A DNA stretch of 64,000 bases. It comes from Gyromitra esculenta (lineage: Eukaryota; Ascomycota; Pezizomycetes; Pezizales; Discinaceae). The translations under genes and the position numbers were made by a program. Location of the stretch: contig JBCAML010000014.1 in the NCBI GenBank assembly GCA_038503075.1, forward strand, positions 62,001 to 126,000, read 5' to 3'. The notes under the pieces were generated by a model. It saw nothing but the letters and a program-made list of their open reading frames with translations, made no database searches and was not told the DNA's origin. Position 1 is the stretch's first letter, and every line of letters starts with the position of its first letter. This document shows positions 1 to 13,644 of the stretch, one piece after another.

Positions 1-662
1 TGCTTGTATGCCACTTCAGATATCACCACAATCTAAGCTTTCTGATTCGGGACAAATATGGGGTCGAGCATCGGAAATGAATGTTGGGTTGTAACTGGGG
101 ACGCTGGGAAAACTGAATAGTGTACTGTTATGCATAGAGATGCTTGTATTAGATTTGTTAGAATAATATTTTAAACCTGCCGGCCGGCATTTATATAATC
201 CTTTTCTCTACCAATACGTAACTCAATACAGCTACAGGGAAGCAGCAGCACCGTGACTCTTTGACCATAAATGCACCACCAATCGAGTTTCTAGAATATC
301 ACTGGTTAAGGTTCCTAAGATGAAGATACCAGCTGGAGCGATGATGCAGATGGTGGGTGCGGGATAAAATGGCGACAGCGGCCTTTTAAATGCCAGTACG
401 TGTGGACACTCGTATCATCACATGTAGCCAATGTCCAACTTCCTTTCACTGACACTGCGCAACAGTCTATCCGTTTTCGTATTTTTATTTTTATTTTTAC
501 TCTTATAGCCCCAGCCGAACTAGAGATCAAATTAATTATATAACTGATCAAAACGTCAGCTACTCATCATCACGATCTAAGTATTTGGCTAACAACAAAA
601 TTCACCAAATACCGCCTTTCTCCTCTCCTCCAACCTCAATGGCATTGACATCCAACATCTTT
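1..662. other. Intergenic, no gene recognised
   Basis: No reading frame here has convincing coding character. The open frames are short, rich in low-complexity residues and lack splice partners. It holds the 3' flank of the SET-domain gene. Nothing else is recognised. Confidence 0.5.
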
Positions 663-2444
663 TCATATCGGTTCCCGGTGAATCTTACAGTTCTCTGTAC
701 CACACATACAATCCATTCCCCTCCTCATGAAATACTCTTCCCCGTAATCAGCTGTTATTTCATCAAATAAATCGATTTCCTCGACTGCCACGAGAACCGA
801 TATATTCTTCCCTCTGAAGTTGATCGCCGAGTAGAAACAGTTTGGCGAACAGGAATGATTCACGAACCGGGTAAAGTTCCCTAAGTATTTTCTCATCTTA
901 GCACAGAAACTATTCATAGAGGACGATAGATCAAAGAGTTGAAGCAGCCAAACGATTGGAAGCGACATACCCATATCCTTGCTAGTGGTAAGGTAGAAAC
1001 CCTCATCAGTAGTGCCAAGATGTCCATTAAGAGAATAGACATCACCCTTGATGGCATCGTTCCTGATAAGCCCAGCGTATTCCCCCAAGATAGAGCCTTG
1101 CTTAATGGGCTATATCCACCCAAGATTAGTAAACATTGCAAGGAACAGATTTCACACCAACAAGAGTTACGGACCTGTAAGCTCCGCACCCCAAGCCCTT
1201 TCCCATCTGTCTCAATAATCTCCACCAAGGGCTCGGGAAACTGGGTAAGAAAAGGGCAACTGCATTCAGCAGAGTCCCTTGTCTCGCAGAGTTCACACGT
1301 TTTCCTTTTTTCCAGGTCCATATAATTGGTATATTCACAATGCCCAGGGATAGAACGAGGATCGTTTCGGTCTGTGTAGTCCTGCGCATGAAGCAGAGAT
1401 TCCTTGATTGGTATATAAACTGGGTTCACCGGCTTAATCGTTTTTTTATCAACAGCCACAAACCATCTGTGGGGATGATTCAAATATCTGGAAGCCATAG
1501 GATCTTCAAGATTTCTCACTTCCGATTTATCGGAGGTTGCAATAGCAACAGCATAGATCCAGTTATTTGCCGTAATCCATGCATCGGATGGATTATGTAC
1601 TATACTCTCTTTGATTCCAAGAACTCTGAACAAACTAATTAAAAGGATTCCGTACCGCGGTCGGATCGTTTTACAAATCAGTTCAAAAGACCCTTTATTT
1701 TGGAGAAGAATTTCGAGAAAATTCTGCCACTGTATCGCTGAAAAATCTGAGGCAGCGCTACGGAATGTGCGGGAAAGCGATAGGAGAACTAATAATTTCC
1801 AACCATGGGCCTTTGAAAGACTATGATAGCGCTCGAAGGTAGAAATTTTTTGGGTGAGTGTAGGATTGGGAGTGGTGGTTGTGTCTAGCAATTTCATGCA
1901 TTTTACGTTTTCTGTAATGATATCGATGGACTGAGGGGGTTTTTCCTTATGGTAATTGGATAGGATGGGGTGGTGAAAGGAAGAGCGGACTTCAGAAGGA
2001 TATCGGCAATCGAGCCAGTATACCGCTTCTATGATTCCGATTCTGTTAGTATATTTTTAAAAAAATAAAAATAAAAGTCTCCAAAAATTACAGGAGACGC
2101 TCACCAAGAATCACCATCACATCTACCAATTCAGCCTTGACAGCCTCATCTATCAACTCCGTGCTCAATTCTCTTATCCACCTATCATAGGAGGAATTAA
2201 TCTCCATTGACTTCTCTCCTATCACATCATCGTCGGCATCCGTTAGTTCTCTATCCCCTTTCATAGTTGTATCTTGATGTTTCAGTTTCTCCTCAACTCG
2301 AACGCCCACAAACAAATCCTGGAAGACTCCTTCAATTGCTGTTTTAATAACGCCAGTTGGAGCTAGATTCGTACCAAACCGCCCAGTAGAGTCTCCCGAT
2401 GCGCACGGAATATCCGTAGGTTTCATGGCGGCTCCCTCCTCCAT
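663..2444 (-). CDS. SET-domain protein (putative protein lysine methyltransferase), 3 exons, 546 aa
   Basis: Model: complement(join(663..1109,1175..2028,2105..2444)); all junctions are GT-AG and in frame. The start is the ATG at 2444, because the open frame further upstream has no ATG. The C-terminal half carries a SET domain: GSILGEYAGLI (about 403-412, the SAM-binding start of SET), NFTRFVNHSCSPNC (about 476-488, with the NHSC pseudoknot motif at 482-485), DEITADYGEEY, and a post-SET-like CMCGTENC cluster near 533-540. A Cys-rich stretch (CELCETRDSAECSC) precedes the SET domain. SET proteins transfer methyl groups from S-adenosylmethionine to lysine; the substrate here is unknown. The first 330 residues match no domain I recognise. 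Intron 1 has a GTGAGC donor, a TACTAAC branch site and a CATAG acceptor. Confidence 0.8.
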
Positions 2445-3562
2445 TATATGAGTTGACAACGGTCGACCTTAAATTCCTAGCAACGAGAAAACGACTTTTT
2501 TGAGAAGCAGAGCTATTTTTCTTACCCATCAGGATTAAATCTAGGTTCTAGCAGACTTTTAGGGGACTAGATGGATGAAATTGATGAAATGGATAGATAG
2601 GTGGTGGAAATTGAAAAGTTTGTGGCTTTAGCTAAAAGTTAGGGATTGAAGAGCTTGCTTTTGGTGGGGCAATTGAGTTGAGGTTAGGAGTAACGTTAGG
2701 TTCGCTCCCATCCCCTAGTGCCAGGTTGCTGCCCACTGCAGATAGCAACGTCAGCTGTTTCTGCACGCAACCTGGAATAACTACAGAGGAAGATTATGGA
2801 ACCACATCGATCCCTCAACTTACGTCTAACGGTAGGATTCCACCCTTCCTCAACATTGAGCCACCAATTTCAAAATATCTAGAGAGGGTTCTAGATTGGC
2901 TGAGATGTTGATCCTCAAATATCTTCGCTTGCTTAATTTTAAAAAGCGAGTGATCATCAATGTCCTGTAGATTCCATCATGACTATGCGTATTTTCTGTC
3001 ATTTCCTCGGGCACAATTGCTCGCATGCCATTATGGGCAATCCAGAGCGATATATAGACTGCTATATACTGCCAGAACACCTATCAATCTTCTCCGCAAT
3101 TAATCCCTAGGATTCTGCTAAAGCATTGTTTCAAATTCCATTTTGCGGCTCTGTCTATCACCCCCGCAGATTTACCGCGCTATTTCACTGGCTTGGCCGC
3201 AAATGCCTCGACCCTGCTTAGCAAATTCTCTGATGCCTTTTGCCTAAGACTACCACTGAGCTTTATAATCTCTATAGTCGGGTGACCTGTGGTGATCGCA
3301 AGAGCAACCATATCCAGGTCAGGGCTCTCTCTAGAGCCAGAACACAGCGATGCTAAACGAGGAACCGCGCAAACTTACTGTTCACGTAAACATCAGCGAA
3401 GCTATACTTATTCCCCATCTCCAAATAGTCTTCATAACTTCACGACGGGTATTCATCGCTGTCCAAACGCTCACAGTACGTATATACAAAATACCAACCC
3501 TAACCTGCCCCCTTCCGCCGATATCCACAAAAAAGAAAAACCCCATTTGGATTCCAATCCTT
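2445..3562. other. Intergenic between the SET and P450 genes
   Basis: It contains the promoter side of the SET gene and the 3' flank of the P450 gene. The small open frames lack conserved features. No RNA gene or repeat was seen. Confidence 0.4.
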
Positions 3563-5642
3563 TCAATCTCGCGACCTAACCTTGCCAGCCGGTCTTTCGC
3601 TTCTCAAAATAGGCATCCATTTTTCAACCCATAGCAGCTCCTTTCCAGTTAAATCCAATTCAAATCTCCGGAAGATATAAGCAAATGTGACATAAAGCTC
3701 GCAATATGCGAGACTGTCAGGAGGGAGTATGTCAGAAGTCGAATCAACACATATATGTAGCGATAGGATAGCTCACTTAATCCCGAGACATTGTCTAGAC
3801 CCAGCTCCAAAGGCCACAACGTATTTTTCGTTTACTTTCGCACTAGGTCCAATCCATCGATCAGGTGAGAACTTGAACGAGTCTGGGAAAATTTCCTCGT
3901 CGTGGCTAATAGAGTAGTGATCCATCTCAATTACTGACTAGCTCATATCAAAAAAATAAATCACGTTAGTATGTGTGCGACTTGCAATTGTCGTCAGCGA
4001 GAACCACTTACATTGCCCGGGAGATAATAACCACCAATCACAGCGCCTTCGGCTGGCACAACACGGGGAGTTCCCCCAACAACCCCATATCCGAGCCTCA
4101 AGGCCTCATTAACGACCCCTCTCTATTTCTAAACTTTAGCTGGGCATGTCAAAAAGAGTGTACGGAATTTGATCATACCAAGTAAGGTAATTTCTCCAGC
4201 TCTTTATAGGACAACGAATCGTTGACATTTGGAATCGCCTCCCTCAACTCTTTAACAAACTTCGATAACACCTCTGGATCCTTCACAATCATTATAGTGC
4301 CAACAGTCAATATCCATTGGGTCGTGTGCAAGCCTGCAGCTACTACGCTTGTAGCTTCGTGGACAAATTCCTCTACGCTTGCGTTCCGTGGGTCATGGTG
4401 GTTGTCCAGGACATCCTCAAACACGGTTCTACGGGCTAACTTCTCACCGTTCTCTTTCCTTACAAATAATTGTTTCAGCTGTATTTCGGCATCTGCTTCC
4501 AGTTCTCTAAATCCGGCTTTATGTCGAGAGACGATGTGTTAGCACGCAGAGGATTAAAGACAAAAGACAGACGGATGATATGTACCTCCGTCGGGGAAAA
4601 CTTTCATGACGAGCCAAGGCGGTAATCTGAACAGAATCGACGAGACAATTGGGAAGCTCTTCAGGACCATAAACACCTCGTGTTGAGCATCGAATGCATC
4701 AGCTAATTTAGAGCGGAAGTCCTTGTTTGACAGGATGCTATCCTCAGAGATCTATGAGCAGCGAAGTACATGGGGGCACGAACACTATATGATCTCCTTC
4801 ACTCACTTGTAAGACTTGGCATAGGTATACTCAGTTACAATATCAGCTGTCAGTGCCACAAAAGCATTGTAAAAATGTACGAGGCCATTCTTCGCTTCTA
4901 TTTCCTTTATCTTATCGCATAAAATGTTGACTTTCAGCTGGACCAGGTCTTCAATCTGCATGATGCTTCGTCGGGAGAACATAGGGTCCAGGGCACGTCG
5001 TCTCCGTCTATGAAGCACAGGGTCCACAGTCGCGAACGTGGACCCCCCGAGACCAAAAAGCTGATAGAACCAAGGGTCCTTAGTGAAGGGAGATCCCACC
5101 CTATGGATCTCATGCCATGCGTTGCTCTTTCGCAGCCGGAGCTTATTAGGGCTAATACGAACGATAGGACCTAGGATTAAATCATTAGCCTAACCACCCA
5201 ACCAAACTATGAATACTACATGTATCTCCCACCATATTTATTGTGCAGCTCCAGCATCTTTGCCGTCGTATTTTCCTTGACAACCTTAAAAAAATATTAC
5301 TACAGGGTTATCTAGGTTCAGGGTACAGAGGCTACTAACATCGTAATAGATCTCATACATGTAGCTTGCTGCAGCTAACCGCGGCCCAGGATAATTCGAG
5401 AGCGGATGAAGGAACAGTCGATATGTGTAAACGCCAATGCTATACAGAATCCATACACCAAAGCATATCATAAAGATATCGACTTTCGCTTGTTTAGAGG
5501 CCCATGCTTTGACAAAAAGAAGCCATTCAACATACTGTGAGAGAATGGTATGTGTAGACATTGCGTTTCCGTTACCGCGAGCGGCGTGTACGAGAGGAGA
5601 TAAAGAAATAGCGTCTGCTAACATGCGGGGACTTGTTCCCAT
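3563..5642 (-). CDS. Cytochrome P450 monooxygenase (E-class group I, trichodiene-oxygenase-like), 8 exons, 543 aa
   Basis: Model: complement(join(3563..3713,3777..3937,4012..4122,4179..4516,4586..4737,4807..5170,5233..5284,5340..5642)); all phases close. The N-terminus has a membrane anchor (about 50-70) followed by [15 protein letters not shown], the proline-rich hinge. The I-helix oxygen-binding motif is AGLHTTQ (351-357), the ExxR motif is EALR (409-412), the PERF-like motif is FSPDRW, and the haem loop is [10 protein letters not shown] (483-492) with Cys490 as thiolate ligand, continuing NLAYCE. All catalytic landmarks are present, so it should be active at the ER membrane with a P450 reductase. 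The overall pattern resembles fungal secondary-metabolism P450s of the trichodiene-oxygenase type. The substrate is unknown. An MFS transporter gene lies 3.1 kb away on the same strand, suggesting a small or residual metabolite cluster. Confidence 0.92.
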
Positions 5643-7931
5643 CCTTATATTACTTATTGCTAGCTGGCCGGCACCAGCTTACCGATAAAAAAACAAACCT
5701 ACCTTCATCTAGCTTTAGTTAGATTCTGCAGGAATCTATATCAACGCCATTGAGTATTAATCCTCAGCAACAGAAAGGTCAAGAATAGGCGCGCATAAAA
5801 CATGAACCTGACCAGGATTCTCATAGGATAACCTGATCAGTTAAGCCACATATCCGCGGGGGCTGGTCCAACTCGTCAAATTCAACTAAGCGACATGCGC
5901 CTCCATTCCGCCAAAGCAGGAAATCTCCTCGTGTGTTGTCCTCGCACTAGGGTGCAGGCCCGCCAAGCACACCTGGCCATGATAACAATTTATCCACGCT
6001 AGTGGTGTCCCGACGGTCGAGTTGCGGGGTGTTATTCTAAGGCAACGAGAAATTCGACCTATCAGCGAGGGGGATTCTAACACTCTGCTGGGATAAGTGG
6101 TTCGTACCAAGATTATTAGGAATGTGTGGTGGGATGGGGTCTTGCTGCATGCTGCTCGTCTGTCCCAAAGACCAGGATGCCGTTATTGAGAACCTAAAAA
6201 GAAATAGAAAAATACATGCTCATCGCTCTATTGGGCCCCAAATCGTATTCTGATATTCGCATCTATTCCCTTCTCAGTCCCCACTGCATACATTATGGAA
6301 ACCTCCAAAGTTCTTGCCTACCTATTTTACGTAGGCTCCGAGAAGGTCTTATGAAGACATTTGTCAACGAGAGGGCTAGTAGATTTGCCGCCACGTGTGA
6401 AGTGAATACCTCAAAGGATGCTCAGCGGTGTAAAAAAGGAATTAGCCAACTCGTATAATAGGCCCGAAATATCAAGCAACCTACTCCATACCTAGAATCT
6501 AATTCTTTTTTACCTAGATCTCGCACCAAGAGACTCTAAAGGATATGTCTACGCATTCCAACCCCTTCAACAAGTAGTACATACTAGTTCAAGAAATGTG
6601 TGAGGTTGGTGGATAGCACACATTAATTTTCGATAGCATAGATAGCATAGAGAAATAATATGAGCAGTCCCGCGGCCCCTCCCGCACCTGGATAGGTTTA
6701 CACAAATAGGACGTTTAATTAACCCCAAGTTCATCCCAACAATGCCGTATAGAAGCTTCATTATACGCAAAATATCCCCCAGAGCTTTTTTCCCTGTTTT
6801 TCAACTCCGATCACTAACTAACTCATGTTTTTTTTTTCCCAGCCCAGTTGTCTCGGGCATTTCGGGTTGGGATCGAGTAGCCTCCGGTTGTGCAGATATC
6901 TAAGGCGCCTTTGCTTATTCTCATCCCACCAGCTCATGCAATTCCCAAATGCAGTAACGCTAGAGTATCCCCATCATAAGAATCGTTATGCAGTCGATTG
7001 ATAATTCCTGCTCAGCGCATCAGCCAGTTAATTTCAACCCACTCTTTCTACCAGGCTCTATTCTTTAAGTTAGTCTTACCTATCGCAGCCACGATCACGA
7101 AGTGCTGGATTCACCCAAATTATCAAAGTCTGAAGTTCGTCATATGATGCCACATTACAGAGCAACGATTCCAACCAGGCCACGTGCTTTTCAAATCAAC
7201 AAAATCGGATATATCGCTCCAGCAACATACAACCTGGGATATGGGTACCTCGTATATTGATCACAATTTGTCACTCGCTGATATCCCGTAACCTGGTCTC
7301 CGGGCAGTGTGCGGGGAACCCGAGATCTTTGTGTCTTTGCTTAGTCTAGATTTCTGGACACGAGCCCAAAAAAGTCTTCCATGCTAGGCTTGCCAAGTAA
7401 CGCCACAAACTGCAAACTATCAAGGTTGGTTCGATGAGCCCTTTTTTGCTCACAGGTGTGTGTATAGACCGATAGTTCCAATACTTATAGGCCCCCACAC
7501 AGCTCAGGGCTAGGGTTATTTTCAGTACCAGTCAACAATCATGAAGAATCGATTCGGGGCATGTAATATTCCCACATTAAATTTCATCCTATATATCTAA
7601 CAATGTGAGGTCTTGGTTAAAAGCAAATACTTTTTGCGCCATTTGGGAATAAATCCGAGTGATACTTTATGCATACAACTCCCACTAACGGCACCTACGC
7701 CAAAATTCCACGATACTTTTGGACAAACCTCTCGCTCGACTGTTTGCAATAACCTTGCGGTATGCGTTTTCTTATGCACAATTCACAGGGACATAAACCC
7801 TCTATTTGTCAAATAAACACTTTCCTCTATCATACAGAAAAAAAACAACTCCCAGATCATACCCGCTTCATCGCCATCCCCTCCTCTTCCATAATAGTGA
7901 AAAACACATCAAGCTCCCAGCTCCAAACAAA
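5643..7931. other. Intergenic, about 2.3 kb, AT-rich
   Basis: This is the promoter side of the P450 gene, followed by AT-rich DNA. The open frames are short and have no recognisable domain. No backbone biosynthetic gene of a metabolite cluster (PKS, NRPS or terpene synthase) is seen. Confidence 0.4.
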
Positions 7932-8567
7932 CTAGCGGTATATTTCCTTGAAGAATTCAAGATACTCCTCTTCGTCTGTTGGAGTGAGCAAGCATCCACT
8001 CCCACTCTTGAAGCAGACGGGGAAAGGGATGGTAGTGCGGCACGGTACAAGTATTTCCATTTGGCAAATGCTGAATTCGAGAGGCGTTAAGAGCCCCCGA
8101 GACTGCATTTTCAGTGACGAAACATGATTTGATGTCGTCAAGAGCAGAGGCAAGGGCTGTAGATGACATTTTTTCGAACTGCTTAATTCAAGCATACCAT
8201 ACATCCAGGCAACCCTTTATCTAATCCATAATTCGCCAGCTGCAACGATTCACGTTTGCATATGTATTTTAAGCCGAGGCGGTAATACTCACGGATGCGA
8301 GGTCTACTAGTCTTCTGGGAGGCAGGGAGTTACAGCACCGGGAAGGGTGGTAAAATTGGTACGGTATTCGTACACCATGTCACGAATGCAGGAGTAAATC
8401 TGTAGTGCTACAGAGTTCTCAAAGGTAATACGGTAGTCATCCCGACTTATTCCCACACTTTCTAACAATACGGTACCAAAAACGCCCCACTTTCCGGTAC
8501 TACAGTTACAGGCGGCGATGATCTTCGACCCTACACGGTCTGCACGCCGAACTCCACGCAAGATCAA
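7932..8567 (-). pseudogene. Possible decayed or unresolved small gene
   Basis: Two coding-looking minus-strand stretches occur here. One (8169 downward) opens with a genuine ATG, MSSTALASALDDIKSC, and seems to switch frame to reach the acidic tail TPTDEEEYLEFFKEIYR ending at 7932. The other (8567-8307) is an 86-codon open frame without an ATG. I could not join them with convincing splice sites. They may be a broken gene or exons of a gene I failed to resolve. No family is recognised. The location between a P450 and an MFS gene is typical of a small accessory enzyme, but this is inference only. Confidence 0.22.
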
Positions 8568-8753
8568 ATTGCATTCACACCATCATCCAGCAAAACTAGG
8601 AAACTCTAAGTGAACATTTCAACTATTTATATATGACAAAACTTTTTCCCTACGACACGGGTGAAGCAAAGAAATTCGTGACCAATAATCCCATCCGTGA
8701 CTCATCTAAAAGAAAACCCGTGATTTTTATACTTGGTAAAGCACCAGTATTAA

Positions 8754-10779
8754 TCAAGCTACAGCGAGCATATTTACCGTTTTAGGATACAACCCCAGCC
8801 ATTTCAGCAGATTGTGCCTGTTCATGAAATCCCTCTGCGCTTTTCCAAAGAAGTATATGAAGACGGACACAGCACATATGGCTGTCTGAATGGCACCCAT
8901 AATGTCGAAGACTCGGGCCGGACCCTATAAGACAGCATTGGTGTCAGTATCGTACCAATCGCCGATTAGCGGAGCAGTAAATGAATGAATCATACGTCTG
9001 CAGTAACCCAGTCAACAATAAAATAAGTCGATCCAAAAGCGAAGAAATTCTTCAACAACAGCATGGAAACCAGCATTTCAACTGATATGTCACGATGCGC
9101 GTCTAGGATATAGGAAAAGGTCGCCGTGCAACTCATGACAACTGCAAAAGTCAAGAAGCCATACAGAATCGAAGGCACGATCCAGTGCAGATGGGCCTCC
9201 GCTACATGCCCGTATGCATAGAGGCCAGGGAGCCCAAACATCGCGACTGGAATTACCATGAGAATTCGGAATTCTGGCTCGTATATGTTGTTATTTTTCC
9301 GGGCCATCCACTTCGCCGAGGAATCGGATAAGAGACTGCCAACGAGGTAGGCAATCAGTGCGCCGAGAAATGGGGCACAGTACATATACCCCAGCTGCTC
9401 GGGACTAAAATTTGTCGGAGGACCAGAAAACATTTGTGCAAGCACAACAGAAACAGCAATACCCTAGATATCAGGAGCGATCAGCAAACCGGATAAAATC
9501 ACTCATACAACCGTACGTCGCATACCCAAGTGATAAATGATCCCTGAAAAAGGAACGCCCAGATTGTAGCCGGATAGAAAAAGATAGCGAGAGGCGTAAG
9601 GAGTAATTTGAAAACGTTCTCGTCAGAGAACCTTCCATTATACAGCTTCAAATCCTGCACAAAAGTCTTCTTTCTATCTCCTCCGTTCCCAGGGCTACCG
9701 GGCGAAACCTGTTCTGCGTTGGACGAAACCTGGGCCTCTTTTGCTCCTGCATCTAGGACGGCACGCGCTTCATTGGACTTTTCCAGCTCCGCTTCCAATT
9801 CACTCAGATTATCTCCTGATGCATAATCGGTATTAAAGATGGCTGGTCGATTGTAAGCACTTTCCGGCACAAGTAGAAACACCAAAATCACACACGGCCC
9901 CAGAAATGCGCTGATGATCTGGAACTGAGACCGCCAGCCGTGCTTCGTAGATATATAACCGCCAAGGACAGGCATGAAGTAGCTGCTACCCAGAAATGTC
10001 AAGTTATAAAAGGCGATCCGCTTTCCGCGTTGATGTACCTAAACTTCTGTAAGTATCCGTTCACCGATTTCGAATAAACCCTAGTGCCTAGGCTTACAAA
10101 ATACATATCTCCAATAGTCGATGGCACAATTGTCTCGAAAGCACCCAAGCCCAAGCCTTGCAAAACCCGAGAGCCCAAGAAACTGTTCGCGCTGGTCGCA
10201 GTAGCATTCCAAATTGCGCCAACAAAAAGGAGGATGATCGACACGAAGTAAACCGGCCGTTTCCCCCAAACCCTACTGACAGCGGAGCCTATGAGTCCCG
10301 CAATCCCTGCAGGCCAAAACTGCCATCCCGAGAATGTTGCAACAGTTTTGTATGTAGTATGGAACTCTTTCACCAGCACAGCGTTTATGGGTGCAATTGC
10401 GGGCCCGAGCACAGCAGCTAAGTAGAGGAATTCAAAGGTCAGAAAATAATAGAAGTTAATTAAATCATTGACCAATAACTTACCAACTGCTGCAGAGAGG
10501 CACAAAACGAACAACGTGAGGTCTCGTTTCCATAGCGGCCAGTTCTAAACCAGTTAAATAACGAATCATATATTATGCTCATGGGGGAACGAATTATACC
10601 AGAGGATCATTGGGTGAATTTGATGGCTGCGGGACAAGCAGCATGTTCGATTCTTTGCCAGTCGCATGTTTAAGAACCCTTCCCCGTGCCGGTGATTCTT
10701 CCGAACTTTGCTCGTCGTATAGCTTGGCAGTCCCCGGCACATGCCTTGGAGGCTTTGGTTCATAAATCCACATGCCCAT
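8754..10779 (-). CDS. MFS transporter, DHA1-like multidrug/metabolite exporter, 6 exons, 570 aa
   Basis: Model: complement(join(8754..8924,8996..9463,9526..10038,10098..10417,10484..10544,10600..10779)). The start MGMWIYEPKPPRHVPGT leads into the cytosolic motif NDPLNWPLWKRD, typical of fungal DHA1-type transporters just before TM1. VSRVWGKRPVYF fits the loop 2-3 signature, GSRVLQGLGLGAFE fits TM4, and FYNLTFLGSSYFMPVLGG fits the TM5 motif region. An acidic/Gly-rich central cytosolic loop follows, then a second six-helix half. Length and topology suit a 12-TM proton antiporter in the plasma membrane. It probably exports a small molecule; the substrate cannot be read from the sequence. It is co-oriented with the P450 gene at 3.6-5.6 kb. 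Confidence 0.92.
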
Positions 10780-13644
10780 TTTGAAAACGTAGGAATGGTA
10801 TTTTTTTGGTCAGCCTCTTGAACGAAATAGCTGTCGTAGTGGAGAATATATAGACTTGGACGAGTAGCGGATCTCATGGTTCCGACGGCTCTCGCATATT
10901 CCTTTTTTAATTCAAATTTTCAAGACCTGGTCGTCTGCTGATTGCCAGACACAAGCTGCAATAGAATCTGTCGGAACACAAGGTTAGATATATATCCATT
11001 ATATTATCCCGCATATACGATCCTGCAGGGAGAACAGCGATAGCCATTCCAATCCCCATCTCGTCATGAAAAGAAAAAACTCTTCTATCCCAGTACGCGT
11101 TCGCTAACTGCAAATCGTTTACTTTTTAGAAACCCCAAGGTTATCTGTATATTAGCCCTGCTGCAGGCTCTGTGTGGCAACTCTCGTCTGATATGTTGCG
11201 TAACCTCTCTCAAGTCTTGACGAGCAGATCCCCCACCTGTATCCTGATCGTTTATGCATGGAATCAACATGCGGAAAAACGGTTTGGCAATTCGTGACCT
11301 GGAACACAATTTAACGATCCGTGCCATTTGTTGATCCGTCGCGCATGGACATTGCTTGTACATTTCCAGGCTCCAATTGCAGGCCTAAAGAACTCTCGAG
11401 TTCTCGCTTTGGAATTTGATCTGACAGAATCGTGAAATCCAATCGCTTATCGAAAAACCAGAGTTTTTTATCAATTTCCTCCCCACCATTGCGAGATTAA
11501 AATTTGGCAAATATAGCGGTATCGTGACCGAGACCATCTGCGACTTGCTCGTACTTCCTGGTATAATACCATACAGAGAGCGGCGAGGAACTGCATGGGA
11601 TGTGAGTGCTGGCGCCTGGTTTCAACCTTCTCCATATTAAATCGCCATAGATAAACCCAGAGTGACATCGTTTCGTATATAGGGTTCCGCCCCGCCCAAC
11701 GGGAAAGGTACTAGATTTGTCCACAAGCAGCACATTAGCTCCGAATAGGTAGCAGCAGTAGTCTACGAAATCCCCGATGCATATAAGCTAATGGTTGAGG
11801 TGTTTATAGACCTGTCTCGCTTGACATTGACCGTAACAACTTATTGTCCGAGACGATCCCTACAAAAACCTCACTATCACTATCACTATCACCATCATTA
11901 TGAGGAAATGGAGGACCACGCCTGTGGAACCATCAAAACAAACAAAACTGCAGGTCCTTTCCCACGTTTGCATCGTCCAATTTTCGAAATGGTACATTCA
12001 CAGTCACAAGATACATACCTACCTACATTCCTACTCGTGACCACGATAGGGTAGTTGTATTTCGTGAGAGGTTCGGTCGGTCATAAAATCCAACCCTATG
12101 AAAATGTTTTACCAAGCGAGAATAAAATTCCTGGCACATGTCAGCTATATCATAGGGTAAGAGTTGATATCTGGCGGCTTGTCAGTGTTTCCCCGTTGTG
12201 GATCATGTTCGTAGGCGTAAGCGATATACGATATAGTCCTGCGGCAGGAGTCGAATTGGCCACCATGAAGATGCATATGCTTTAGAGTGTTCTACAGTTC
12301 ATATGTCTGCAGATATCCATCTGCAGGCACGGGGATAAATTAAATTAATAGAAGCCAGAGGCCTAGGGACCTCGATTCCTAATGACTTTTACCATACCAA
12401 ACGAATGTATTAATTATAACCCCACCGGTATACCCTCAATTAAAATCCCAACTATGGTGCCAGCAACATTAGCTTCCGAGATTTTCGGGGAACTTTACAG
12501 CGTACGGCAAAAAAAGATCGAGAACCCAGGTCTATCGACAGGGCTCCGTGACCAATCCAACTGCGAGAATCCTCCTCGAAACCCTTGGGAGCCAATAACA
12601 GCCCCGAATCCCGAGTCTCGTGTTTCTCGATCATTTTTTGCCGTACGCTATATGCCTGCCCTGCGAAATCTTAACCGATTCGAAGAGCAGACGATATGCT
12701 GCAGAAGATTAACGAAGGCTTTTTGCGCAATCAATATGTGCCTCATCATCGCGTGCGTATCGCTCATATTTTCTTGATTCTATTTCCGTGCTTCGGCCGA
12801 ACCAGCTGTGTTTGTAATACCTGCTCGCCCACACGAGATGAAAGTGAGCTCAAATACTACTGCCAATTCTCATGATCCTTTTGGCTCAGAAGGCACCGGG
12901 AAGGCGCTCTATTAGGGCCCAGACCGGCCAGGCACACAGGGGTACTGAGCATCGATCACTCCCTCGAGCTCACGAGCATAAAAAGGTGCTTGGCGGATGT
13001 CTTCTTCCTTTAACTCGATCGAACGTTGCACCCAAAACTCCATCCGGATTTTAGTACCCTGAACCTATGGAATTCTTCCGAAATTATGCCCCAGGACCAG
13101 TGAAACCGCCAAGGATGTATTATTCAACTCAACACCGTTATCGTTAGGTCTCGGAACAAGCCATAACTAGAAAAAATTGAAATTCCAGACCATCAAAATT
13201 CAGCACCCAAGCTCCTATCTAGCAGCCCAGAGTCCGAACCCCCCACTCTGGAGCGTTAGGCGACCCATCCTTACAGATGCTCCACTTTTTATTCCAGAAG
13301 GCTTATCCGCTTTAACCGAATTAATATAAGCCATCAATCTGGACGAGTAGAATGTGTATAAACTTTCACCGTTTCCATAGGACAGATCGCTTCCATTTCA
13401 GAAATTCTGCCCAGTATGGCGTGAGTCTTCACAATGATGGGTCAACAGGGACCCCTTTGGGCGAGCAAGCAGGCCTCCAAAATAGTCAGCAGTTTGCCAA
13501 GACAAGGGTATATTATATTACCGGCACAGGCGAAAGGAGACATCGTGTAATCTCACAGCTGTCAACTTCACAAGCCTCAGACCACAGATACGCTCTCCAG
13601 TTTCAATTCCTCCCTTCATACCCGGTCACCTCCTCAGGTTCGCC
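10780..13644. other. Intergenic, about 2.9 kb, with a short palindromic element
   Basis: Upstream region of the MFS gene on the left and of the DUF2470 gene on the right. Apart from the inverted-repeat element listed separately at 12498-12650, and a short CACTAT-type tandem near 11875, nothing is recognised. Open frames are short and overlap on both strands. Confidence 0.4.
12498..12650. repeat. MITE-like inverted-repeat element, 153 bp, TA-flanked
   Basis: The arms at 12499-12524 and 12624-12649 are reverse complements over 26 bases with one mismatch (AGCGTACGGCAAAAAAAGAT on the left). TA dinucleotides lie immediately outside (12496-12497 and 12651-12652), as for Tc1/mariner-type target duplications. 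The 99-base centre is not palindromic and has no coding capacity. It may be a non-autonomous DNA transposon or a solo palindrome. Confidence 0.5.
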
